A stretch of DNA of 24,331 bases from assembly GCA_934675795.1 (NCBI GenBank), contig CAKURW010000025.1, forward strand, positions 1-24,331, written 5' to 3'. Below, one piece after another: positions 8,878-15,289 of this stretch. Source of the DNA: an uncultured Collinsella sp. GTDB lineage: Bacteria > Actinomycetota > Coriobacteriia > Coriobacteriales > Coriobacteriaceae. The notes under the pieces are model-generated. The model was not told where the DNA came from and made no database searches. It worked only from the letters and a program-made list of their open reading frames with translations. A program made the translations under genes and the position numbers. Numbering within the stretch: the first letter of the stretch is position 1; the number at the start of each line of letters is the position of its first letter.

Positions 8878-9216
8878 ATGGATAAATCAAAAAAGAAAGA
8901 ACTCGTGTCCGAATGGAAAGAACGTCATCCAGTGATGGGTGTATTTTGTGTTAAGTGCATTGCAACTGGAGAGCAATTCTTTGATAGCTCTCGTGATGGT
9001 AGTACATGGTTTAACCGTCATGGCTTTGAGTTAAAAAGCGGCAATCATAGAAATAAGAGATTGCAAGAACTTTGGAATACCTATGGTGAAAAAGAGTTCG
9101 AATTTTTCACTGTCTGTGAACTGGAATACGAAAATATGTCGGATGTAAAAGCGAGCGATTTAAAGGATTTACTGGAGCTGTGTTTCCTTGAAAATCCATC
9201 AGCAAGAAAATTGTAA
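8878..9216 (+). CDS. Small GIY-YIG-like protein, degenerate motif
   Basis: 112 aa, one domain. It resembles the small GIY-YIG nuclease family proteins found in Lachnospiraceae and relatives: MGVFCVKCIATGEQFF (20-35) matches the first strands, and GNHRNKRLQELWNTYGEKEF (55-74) the helix that follows. The GIY equivalent is G21-V22-F23, and where YIG is expected the sequence reads F34-F35-D36, so nuclease activity is doubtful. An Arg (R47) and C-terminal acidic residues remain. AGGAG (8863-8867) serves as SD. The gene and its flanks (about 8745-9235) are clearly AT-richer than the rest, with codons such as AAA, TTT and GAA, which suggests transfer. Family assignment is by recalled resemblance. 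Confidence 0.72.
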   Translation: MDKSKKKELVSEWKERHPVMGVFCVKCIATGEQFFDSSRDGSTWFNRHGFELKSGNHRNKRLQELWNTYGEKEFEFFTVCELEYENMSDVKASDLKDLLELCFLENPSARKL

Positions 9217-9304
9217 GAAGTGACCAATAGGGTATTAACGGCCCCGTCAACAGCGTCTACAGCGCGCCCAACCCATCAGCCAAAGTTCCAATGGTGATAC
9301 GTAA

Positions 9305-9397
9305 GGCGAAGGCCCGACACCTATTTACTTTCGAACGACTCTGCCGTGCAGCCGGAGTGAGAAAGCAAATAGGTGCCGGGCCTTCGCCGATGGGACG
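9305..9397. repeat. Long palindromic element, family A copy 1
   Basis: Left arm 9305-9332 pairs with right arm 9361-9388 at 26 of 28 positions (two A-C mismatches). The 28-nt loop holds a small inner hairpin CTGC-cgt-GCAG. CGATGGGACG (9388-9397) follows directly. No T-run follows on either strand, so it is not an ordinary terminator. It lies between convergent genes, 12 nt from the stop of the DUF47 gene. A second element with different arms but similar core and the same flank lies at 23830-23967. Confidence 0.85.
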
Positions 9398-9408
9398 CGT
9401 ATCCCCAA

Positions 9409-10032
9409 TTAACTGTTCTTCATGACAATCGAATCCACGACATCGGCCACATTCTCGCAGCAGTCGGCGCAGTACTCCAGGAAGGCGTACACGTCACGCC
9501 AAGCGATGACCTCGAGCGGGTCCTTGCCGTTAACGTGCAGGTTGCGCATGGCGTTGATGTAGAGCTCGTCGGCCTCGGACTCGATGGTGTTGATCTGGAT
9601 GACGAGCTCGCGCAGGGTCTTGGACTTGCGGTAGTTGGGCAGCTCGACCATCAGATCCTTCATGGCGCGGCAGGCATCGGTTACCTTGTGGGCGATGACG
9701 ATGGCGTCGGGATGGATGCTCTGAATGTTGGTGAAGTAGACGCGCTGCACGACGCCCTCGATGCGGTCGAGCACGGTGTCGAGCGAGCAGCTCATCAGGT
9801 CCAGGTCCTCGCGCTCAAGCGGGGTGATAAAGGCGGTGAGCAGGGCGTCCTCGAGCTCGTGGTGCTTCTTGTCTGCCGCGTGCTCAATCGCATGCATCTT
9901 GTCGAGCATGTCGTGAATCTGCGTGGCGTCGAAGTTCTCAAAAATTTTGGTGAGCAGCTCTGCAGCTTGGACGGCAAGGTCGGCGCAGGCGACGTAGTTG
10001 TCGAAGTAAAACGAATCGGGTTTCTTTGCCAT
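9409..10032 (-). CDS. DUF47/PhoU-like Pit accessory protein
   Basis: 207 aa, all-helical, of the DUF47 (PhoU_div, TIGR00153) family. Recognisable stretches are FYFDNYVACADLAVQAAELL, MHAIEHAADKKHHEL, LEREDLDLMSCSLDTVLDRIEG and TIESEADELYINAMR; the repeated E..AD pattern contributes metal-binding acids in PhoU-type bundles. It lies 67 nt downstream of pitA on the same strand, the usual order, and is thought to regulate PiT transport. The SD on the minus strand is AAAGGAC. The stop is next to the palindrome at 9305-9397. Confidence 0.9.
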   Translation of the reverse strand: MAKKPDSFYFDNYVACADLAVQAAELLTKIFENFDATQIHDMLDKMHAIEHAADKKHHELEDALLTAFITPLEREDLDLMSCSLDTVLDRIEGVVQRVYFTNIQSIHPDAIVIAHKVTDACRAMKDLMVELPNYRKSKTLRELVIQINTIESEADELYINAMRNLHVNGKDPLEVIAWRDVYAFLEYCADCCENVADVVDSIVMKNS

Positions 10033-10099
10033 GAGTGGGTCCTTTCGAGGCGAAGACGGGTGGGCGAAGTATTACGGTCCGGATGGACGCTCGGTTTGA

Positions 10100-11149
10100 C
10101 TAGATGAACATCATGAACAGCTTGGCCATGACAAAGCTGATGAGTCCGCAGGCGGGGAAGGTAAAGAACCAGGTGAACATCATGTCCTTGACCACGCCAA
10201 AGTTGATGGCCGAAAGGCGCTTGACGGCACCGACGCCCATGATGGCGCAGGTCTTGATGTGGGTGGAGGACACGGGGATGCCGGTAAGGGTGGCAAGCAG
10301 CAGGTTTGCGGCGCCTGCGAGGTCGGCGGAGAAGCCCTGGTACTTTTCGAGCTTGACCATGCTCTGGCCGACGGACTTGATGATGCGCTCGCCGCCCACG
10401 CTGGTGCCGATACCCATAGTGGCCGAGCACAGCAGCATAATCCAGATGGGGATGCCTGCATCGCCGACGCTCGTTTGGCCGCTGGCAAAGGCCACACCTA
10501 AAAAGAGCACGCCGATGAACTTCTGTCCATCCTGCGCGCCGTGCATAAAGCTCATGGCCGCAGCGCTCGCGATCTGAGCGTATTTAAAGAAGACATTGGC
10601 ACGTCGCCTGTTGGCGGCGGCGAAAAGAATCGAGACGAGCTTGCACAGGACCCAGCCCATGACAAAGCCCAGGCCGATGGAGAGCGCCAGGCCGTAGATG
10701 ACCTTCATCCACTCGTGGACGTTGACGCTGTTCGCGCCGCCGAGGGCGATGGCGGCACCGGTCAGGCCGGCGATAAGGCTGTGGCTTTGCGAGGTGGGGA
10801 TGCCAAAACGCGACGCTGTGGCGCCGTAGACGACGATGGAGAACAGCGCCGCGCACAGGCAGGCGAGCGCCATGGTGCTGTTTCCGCCAAAGTCGACGAT
10901 ATGTGAGATGGTGTTGGCGACGCTCGCGTTAAAGTGCGTCATGATGAGCACGCCGAGGAAGTTGAATGCGGCGCTCATGAGAATGGCGGCGCGGGCGGGC
11001 ATGCAACGCGTAGTGACGCAGGTCGCGATGGCGTTGGGCGCGTCGGTCCATCCATTGACGAAGATGGCGCCCAACGCGAGGATCACGGTGACGGCAAGGA
11101 CTGGGTTCGACACAATTTGGCCGAGGAAGGTTGAGAACGTTACGTCCAT
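10100..11149 (-). CDS. pitA: PiT family inorganic phosphate transporter
   Basis: 349 aa membrane protein. It imports metal-phosphate or phosphate by ion symport with low affinity. The PiT signature appears in both inverted halves: FVNGWTDAPNAIATCV near residues 30-45 and SFMHGAQDGQKFIGV near 200. The end carries IPVSSTHIKTCAIMGVGAV. About ten hydrophobic segments are visible. It heads a two-gene minus-strand unit with the DUF47 partner. The SD directly before the ATG is weak (GAGAAAG). With pstSCAB-phoU at 855-5294, the window holds both phosphate-uptake types. Confidence 0.92.
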   Translation of the reverse strand: MDVTFSTFLGQIVSNPVLAVTVILALGAIFVNGWTDAPNAIATCVTTRCMPARAAILMSAAFNFLGVLIMTHFNASVANTISHIVDFGGNSTMALACLCAALFSIVVYGATASRFGIPTSQSHSLIAGLTGAAIALGGANSVNVHEWMKVIYGLALSIGLGFVMGWVLCKLVSILFAAANRRRANVFFKYAQIASAAAMSFMHGAQDGQKFIGVLFLGVAFASGQTSVGDAGIPIWIMLLCSATMGIGTSVGGERIIKSVGQSMVKLEKYQGFSADLAGAANLLLATLTGIPVSSTHIKTCAIMGVGAVKRLSAINFGVVKDMMFTWFFTFPACGLISFVMAKLFMMFI

Positions 11150-11196
11150 ATATGGGCTTTCTCGAAGTTTGCAGGCACGTTACAAAAACATGATAA

Positions 11197-11202
11197 ATCG
11201 TA
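11197..11202 (-). promoter_or_regulatory. Candidate extended -10 for pitA
   Basis: TGATACGAT on the minus strand fits an extended -10 (TGnTAnnAT). It would give a leader of about 40 nt. The -35 region is poor. The same TGATACGAT occurs before the M18 aminopeptidase gene. Confidence 0.45.
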
Positions 11203-11280
11203 TCACCTCCTGCGGGTTTCTTTACCGAGTTCTGATGGGAGAAGTGAACTTTTTGGCACTAAAATTGAATATTAGCCCTG

Positions 11281-11309
11281 TTGACCGCGGGTGTTCTTTT
11301 TGCTAATAC
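11281..11309 (+). promoter_or_regulatory. Candidate sigma-70-type promoter for the 11400 gene
   Basis: TTGACC (11281-11286), a 17-nt spacer, and TGCTAATAC ending at 11309, an extended -10-like site. It is the only pair in the window with a good -35 at the right distance. The start codon is 90 nt downstream. Confidence 0.5.
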
Positions 11310-11399
11310 GCTATGCGGACACGTGCGATTGCTACGACACTCCAAAACCACAGTCTGTTCGCTTTACAACATGCAAACATGCGTTCGATAATAGGAGGC

Positions 11400-11738
11400 A
11401 TGGAATATCGACAGACAGATGGCAAAACTCGGCGCGTGCACAAGCAGTATGTGGACGTCGTGGCTCGCATCCTCGCGGGCGGACAGGTCGTGCCGGTCAC
11501 CGTCTGCTGGGTCGACGGTCGTTGCTTTACGATTGACGAAATTATCTCGACCACCGGGTTTGGCCTGACGGTCCACGGCATCCGTACGGCGACCTATAAA
11601 GTGCGTTTTGGCGGGCACGCGACCGAGTTGTATCTGGAGGACCAGACGCGCGAGCGGGCGGACGGCTCGCAGGCGCACGTGATGCGTTGGTGGGTCTGGG
11701 CCTTTGATCGTACGCTCGAGGGCGAGCGCCGTAGGTAA
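11400..11738 (+). CDS. Conserved hypothetical protein (YVDVVAR..W.DGR.F.ID type)
   Basis: 112 aa from the ATG at 11400. I do not recognise a named domain. The middle, QYVDVVARILAGGQVVPVTV then WVDGRCFTIDEI, looks like small beta-rich proteins seen in other anaerobic Gram-positives. The C-terminal half has alternating strands (TYKVRFGGHATELYLED) and ends in a basic tail GERRR. No signal peptide or membrane segment. The start is uncertain: AGGAGG (11393-11398) sits only 1 nt before the ATG; ATGs at 11313 and 11379 are in frame but lack an SD. It stands alone between the pit unit and the BI-1 gene. Confidence 0.7.
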   Translation: MEYRQTDGKTRRVHKQYVDVVARILAGGQVVPVTVCWVDGRCFTIDEIISTTGFGLTVHGIRTATYKVRFGGHATELYLEDQTRERADGSQAHVMRWWVWAFDRTLEGERRR

Positions 11739-11756
11739 GGACGTACGGCATTCGGG

Positions 11757-11762
11757 TACAAT
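11757..11762 (+). promoter_or_regulatory. Candidate -10 box for the BI-1 family gene
   Basis: TACAAT, 60 nt before the start codon, without a recognisable -35. Transcription from it would produce a leader of about 53 nt that contains the alternative hairpins at 11785-11815. Confidence 0.4.
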
Positions 11763-11784
11763 GACAGGAATCTTGTCATCTGCC

Positions 11785-11815
11785 GCGCCGTCTTTCACGG
11801 CGCTTTGTGAAAGGA
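11785..11815 (+). promoter_or_regulatory. Possible SD-masking alternative hairpins
   Basis: GCGCCGT (11785-11791) pairs with ACGGCGC (11797-11803). CTTTCAC (11792-11798) pairs with GTGAAAG (11807-11813). The two 7-bp stems overlap and exclude each other. The second one covers the start of the SD AAAGGA (11810-11815); the first leaves it free. Confidence 0.4.
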
Positions 11816-11821
11816 CGAAGT

Positions 11822-12517
11822 ATGAACGATATCCAGGGCTATCAGAACGGCCCCATCGAGGCCGGCGCAAGTCGCGCCAAGGAGATGTCGCCGCGTGCGT
11901 ACAATCTTGCCATGTCTGCCCTCATCTTCTTGGGCTTTTGCGCCATGGGCGCCGGTGCTTACTTTACGAGCACCATGGCGTTTGCCCGCATGATGATGAG
12001 CGGCGCCGCCCTGCCACTGGTCTTTGGCTCGTTTATCCTGACTATCGTCGGCATCGTCATGATGTCGGCTGCTGCCAGCAAACAGTCCGTGGGCCTGTCC
12101 CTTGTGGGCTACGTGATTTTTGCGAGTACCTTTGGCCTGACCGCGTCGTTTGGCCTTGCCAACTACGACCTGCCCACCATCAACACCGCCTTTATCGCCA
12201 CGGCCGCCATCACCTTTGTCTTCGGTGCGTTGGGCGTGACCTTCCCCAAGTTCTTCCAGCGTGTGTATGGCATTGGTTTTGGCATCCTGCTTGCCACGAT
12301 TCTGGTCGAGATCGTGCTGATGTTCATGGGCGTTTCGCAGTCCATCACCGACCTGATCGTGATTGTGGTGTTCGCCGGCTTCATCGGCTACGACACCTAT
12401 GTGGCAACGACGGTGCCGCCCACGCTGCCCAACGCCGTGCTTATGGCCTCTAACCTGTTCGTCGATATTATCAACGTGTTCTTGCGCATTCTGAATATCC
12501 TCGGCCGTCGCGATTAA
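11822..12517 (+). CDS. Bax inhibitor-1/YccA family membrane protein
   Basis: 231 aa. About seven membrane helices follow a polar 35-residue N-terminus. The family end is clear: GYDTYVATTVPPTLPNAVLM then SNLFVDIINVFLRILNILGRR, matching the BI-1 pattern of YDT followed by a final helix LFLDIINLFL.LL. Bacterial members include calcium- or proton-leak channels and protease modulators; the role here is not known. I chose ATG 11822 because AAAGGA lies 6 nt upstream; a GTG at 11807 would bury that SD. Its leader can fold two ways around the SD. Confidence 0.9.
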   Translation: MNDIQGYQNGPIEAGASRAKEMSPRAYNLAMSALIFLGFCAMGAGAYFTSTMAFARMMMSGAALPLVFGSFILTIVGIVMMSAAASKQSVGLSLVGYVIFASTFGLTASFGLANYDLPTINTAFIATAAITFVFGALGVTFPKFFQRVYGIGFGILLATILVEIVLMFMGVSQSITDLIVIVVFAGFIGYDTYVATTVPPTLPNAVLMASNLFVDIINVFLRILNILGRRD

Positions 12518-12563
12518 AACGCGGCATTGCGACGCTTCCTGCCGGACACGGTAAAACGATGCG

Positions 12564-12592
12564 AAAGGCGGTCCTTCGGGGCCGCCTTTTTT
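12564..12592 (+). terminator. Terminator of the BI-1 family gene
   Basis: An 11-bp stem (12564-12574 with 12579-12589, one G-U) closes a TTCG tetraloop and ends in T6. Confidence 0.93.
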
Positions 12593-12605
12593 ATGCGTGG
12601 CGGGG

Positions 12606-12611
12606 TATCAT
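12606..12611 (+). promoter_or_regulatory. Candidate -10 box for the PARG-like gene
   Basis: TATCAT, 47 nt before the start codon and directly after the preceding terminator; no clear -35. Confidence 0.35.
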
Positions 12612-12657
12612 GGATGGGAAAAGCCGATAGCGGCAGCGACAGGAAAGGTGACCACTT

Positions 12658-13794
12658 ATGGCAGACGTCGACAACAGGAACCGTAACCGCAGGCCCAACC
12701 GCGCGGGGCAGCCGAACCCTAAGCGTGAGGCTCGCGCCAAGGCCGCCGAGCGTCATGTGGTGGCTGTGTCCGAGGCCTGCGCCAAGGATATCGAGCGCTC
12801 GCTTGCCGGCGTTCGCGAGTTCGACGGTATGCCCGCCGGCTTTGTCGCGGCGATGAAGGCCAAGGCCCAGGCGGCCGCGGCTGCTGAGGAGGCTGTTGTC
12901 GAGGAGACGAAGGCCGCCGAGACCGCCGAGGTCGACGCCGCCGAGGTCGAAGCTGCGGTTGAGGCCGAGGTTGCGGCCGAGCCTGCACCCGCCGAGGATG
13001 CCGCCGAGCCTGCGCCTGCCGAGGAACCCGCCCCGGTTCTGCCCGAGGTCACCGTGCTCGACGCTTCCGCCACCCAGGCCATCCTAGACAACGGCCGTGG
13101 CTATGCGCAGTTCTGCGATATGGCCGTGCTCGCCTTTGCCTCGTTTACCAATCCGGGCGGCGGCTATATCCAGGGTTATCTGGGCCAGGAGGCGACGCTC
13201 TGCGCCGATTCGTACCTGTACAACGTGCTCGACAAGCAGCGCAAGTGGTACGGCGAGAACCGTCGCCGCAACATCAACTGTGAGCTCTACCGTAACCGCG
13301 CCCTGGTGGTGCCCGCCGTGCGCTTCGACCGCAACCACGTGCACGCGTATGCCGACGTGATCGTTGCCGCCGCGCCCAACGTCAAACGCGCCCGCCAGGA
13401 GTACCGCGTGAGCGACGACGCCCTGCTGGATGCCCTGCGCGACCGCATCCGTTTTGTGCTCGCCATCTGCGACGAGCTGGGTCGCGAGAAGCTCGTGCTG
13501 GGCGCTTGGGGCTGCGACAACAACGGCTTTGACGCCGAGGCCGTGGCCGAGCTCTTCCGCAAGGAGCTCGCATCGGGCGACTTTAAGGTCAAGCAGGTCT
13601 TCTTTGCCGTGCCTTCTACGCGCTGGGACGAGGATTTTGCCAAGTTCGAGCACGTGCTGGCAAACTTCCCCGAGCGCAACGAGGAGTCCTATGCCCAGGT
13701 TGCCGCACGCGCCGCGGCTGCCCGAGCCGCCGAGCAGGCTCAGGCTGCTGCCGAGGATGAAGAGGATGAGGACGATTGGCGCAAGTACCTGTAA
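12658..13794 (+). CDS. TIGR02452/microbial PARG-like protein with altered catalytic motif
   Basis: 378 aa. Residues 1-30 are basic (NRNRRPNRAGQPNPKREAR). Residues 68-128 are an Ala/Glu/Pro linker. The macrodomain-like part starts near 130 and runs to about 345. FTNPGGGY (163-170) is the ADP-ribose loop and Q177-E178-A179 is where the PARG signature GGG-X6-8-QEE is expected; spacing is correct (7) but the second Glu, the catalytic one in PARG, is Ala (codon GCG). Other family stretches remain: SYLYNVLD, VIVAAAPN, LVLGAWGCDNNGF. It may bind ADP-ribose without hydrolysing it, or use another acid. AAAGGTG is the SD. Confidence 0.88.
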   Translation: MADVDNRNRNRRPNRAGQPNPKREARAKAAERHVVAVSEACAKDIERSLAGVREFDGMPAGFVAAMKAKAQAAAAAEEAVVEETKAAETAEVDAAEVEAAVEAEVAAEPAPAEDAAEPAPAEEPAPVLPEVTVLDASATQAILDNGRGYAQFCDMAVLAFASFTNPGGGYIQGYLGQEATLCADSYLYNVLDKQRKWYGENRRRNINCELYRNRALVVPAVRFDRNHVHAYADVIVAAAPNVKRARQEYRVSDDALLDALRDRIRFVLAICDELGREKLVLGAWGCDNNGFDAEAVAELFRKELASGDFKVKQVFFAVPSTRWDEDFAKFEHVLANFPERNEESYAQVAARAAAARAAEQAQAAAEDEEDEDDWRKYL

Positions 13795-13819
13795 ACTGTG
13801 CGCGCTGACAGATATGTCG

Positions 13820-13853
13820 AGCCGACGGGAGAGGCTGCTCCTGTCGGCTTTTT
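13820..13853 (+). terminator. Terminator of the PARG-like gene
   Basis: AGCCGACGGGAG (13820-13831) pairs with CTCCTGTCGGCT (13838-13849) with one G-U, then T5. It ends only 8 nt before the SD of the next gene. Confidence 0.9.
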
Positions 13854-13872
13854 ACTGAACGAGGGGCTTACG

Positions 13873-14532
13873 ATGAAAAACGTTCTGTGTTTTGGCGACA
13901 GCAACACCTATGGCTATGATCCGGCTGGTATGCGCGACGGCACCGCGGTGCGCTATGCGCAAGATGTGCGCTGGTGCGGCGTGGCCCAGCGCGACCTGGG
14001 CGAGGGCTGGCATGTAATTGAGGAAGGCCTCAACGGTCGCACGACGGTGCGCGACGACATGTGCCACTTGGACACCAATCTCAACGGCATCCGCGCGTTG
14101 CCGATGCTGCTGGAGGCACATAAGCCGCTGGATGCGATTGTGATTATGCTGGGCACCAACGACTGCAAGACGGTCTTTAACGTGACGGCTTCCGATATCG
14201 CCCGTGGCGCCATGGCGCTGATTCGTGCCGTCCGTGCGTTTCCCTGGACCGACGCCGCACCGTGCCCGCGCATTCTGCTGATGGCTCCTATCAAGATTAA
14301 GCCGCAGATCGCCGAAGTGTATATGACCGACTTTGATGAGCATTCCGTCGAGGCCTCGGAGCATTTTGCCGAGTACTATGCGCATGTGGCCGAGCAATTT
14401 GGCTGCGACTTTTTGAACGCTGCCGACTTTGCCGAGCCGGGCGATATCGACTATCTGCACATGATGCCCGAAAGCCACGAGCGTCTGGGCCACGCCGTGG
14501 CGTCCAAGCTCCAAGAGATACTCGGTGAGTAG
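13873..14532 (+). CDS. SGNH/GDSL-family hydrolase (arylesterase-like)
   Basis: 219 aa, no signal peptide, so probably cytosolic. Block I is CFGDSNTYGYDP with the nucleophile S10. Block II contributes the Gly in GLNGRTTV, block III is MLGTNDCK with the Asn, and the catalytic His lies near the end in MMPESHERLGHA. The acyl-ester substrate cannot be inferred. GAGGGG (13861-13866) precedes the ATG at 13873. The SD follows the T-run of the upstream terminator by only 8 nt, leaving no room for a promoter between them. The upstream in-frame extension from 13798 would be read through that terminator and is rejected. Confidence 0.9.
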   Translation: MKNVLCFGDSNTYGYDPAGMRDGTAVRYAQDVRWCGVAQRDLGEGWHVIEEGLNGRTTVRDDMCHLDTNLNGIRALPMLLEAHKPLDAIVIMLGTNDCKTVFNVTASDIARGAMALIRAVRAFPWTDAAPCPRILLMAPIKIKPQIAEVYMTDFDEHSVEASEHFAEYYAHVAEQFGCDFLNAADFAEPGDIDYLHMMPESHERLGHAVASKLQEILGE

Positions 14533-14541
14533 CGCAACCCC

Positions 14542-14581
14542 AAACCACCACAAAGGGGACAGGCACCTTTGTGGTGGTTTT
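14542..14581 (+). terminator. Palindromic terminator, family C copy 1
   Basis: A perfect 15-bp stem (14542-14556 with 14566-14580) closes the 9-nt loop GGACAGGCA and ends in TTTT, 10 nt after the SGNH stop. The copy at 15236-15277 is its reverse complement with one compensated base pair. Confidence 0.85.
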
Positions 14582-14611
14582 GCCCGCGTTAGCGAGCGGC
14601 TCGGTTGCCAT

Positions 14612-15223
14612 ATGGGCATGGATGAGCTTATTGACCTCTTTGCCGAGGGCGACGAGCTTGTCTCAAACACCGCTTTTGAGGATATGGAGCTTGCTTACGA
14701 CGTGGCGAACGGCGCGACGTTCGATGGCGTCGTATTTCGATCCTGCGTGTTCGACGGTGTGGATTGGAGCGGTTCTACTTTCCGCGATGTGGTCTTTCGC
14801 GGTTGCCGCTTTATCCGCTGCAATATGGAGGGCTGCTGGCTCAATCGCTGCGACTTTGTTGACTGCTCGGCGCCGGGACTCAACTTGCTCAAAGCGCGCC
14901 TGTCGAGCGTGTCGTTTGCATCGTGCGATTTGAGCTACGCGAACCTCTCGGAAGGACGCATCGGGCCCCTGGTGGCGCGCGATATGCGTCTGACCGAGGC
15001 GGCGCTCCAGGGCGCCAAGTTGGGGCAGCTTCGCCTGGACAGCTGCGACCTGACGCGCGTCGATGTGTTCAAGACGTCGCTTTCCGGCGTGGATGTATCA
15101 CGCTGCACATTCGCGGCGCCCATTGTTTCGGGTGACTACCATGAGCTGCGTGGTCTGACGGTCAATGCCGAGCAGGCGCTGGCGCTCTCGGGTCTGTTGG
15201 GAATTCAACTCGCCGACGACTAG
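14612..15223 (+). CDS. Pentapeptide-repeat protein
   Basis: 203 aa. An acidic N-terminal region of about 20 residues (MDELIDLFAEGDELV) precedes A(D/N)LXX-type repeats from about residue 35 to 165, for example TFDGVVFRSCVFDGVDWSGS, TFRDVVFRGCRF and LTEAALQGAKLGQLRLDSC. Cysteine is unusually frequent in the repeat faces. These form a right-handed beta-helix; some relatives protect DNA gyrase but nothing here proves such a role. The start is not settled: ATG 14612 and ATG 14618 are both possible and no clear SD is seen; earlier in-frame codons fall in the hairpin at 14542-14581. The gene is enclosed by two inverted copies of that hairpin. Confidence 0.85.
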   Translation: MGMDELIDLFAEGDELVSNTAFEDMELAYDVANGATFDGVVFRSCVFDGVDWSGSTFRDVVFRGCRFIRCNMEGCWLNRCDFVDCSAPGLNLLKARLSSVSFASCDLSYANLSEGRIGPLVARDMRLTEAALQGAKLGQLRLDSCDLTRVDVFKTSLSGVDVSRCTFAAPIVSGDYHELRGLTVNAEQALALSGLLGIQLADD

Positions 15224-15235
15224 ACGCCAAAAAGG

Positions 15236-15277
15236 AAAAACCACCGCAAAGGTGCCTGTCCCCTTTGCGGTGGTTTT
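15236..15277. terminator. Palindromic terminator, family C copy 2, bidirectional
   Basis: A 15-bp stem (15238-15252 with 15262-15276) closes the loop TGCCTGTCC, the exact reverse complement of the loop at 14557-14565. T4 follows on the plus strand and T5 on the minus strand. It serves the convergent ends of the pentapeptide gene and thiD. Confidence 0.9.
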
Positions 15278-15289
15278 GGGCTGTGAATC

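Noticed and set aside
9217..9304. Bases after the GIY-YIG-like gene examined for an attachment site or terminator.
   Set aside because: No direct repeat pair, tRNA end or T-run hairpin was found in this short stretch.
11180..11211. Minus-strand AGGAGGTGAT followed by a 3-codon reading frame (ATG-TTT-TTG-TAA) upstream of pitA, suggestive of a leader peptide.
   Set aside because: The SD-like sequence overlaps the best -10 candidate (TGATACGAT), so it would lie upstream of the transcript start; the frame is too short to support as a gene.
14525..14611. N-terminal extension of the pentapeptide protein from 14525.
   Set aside because: It would translate through the SGNH stop and the terminator stem at 14542-14580; the pentapeptide homology begins well after 14612.
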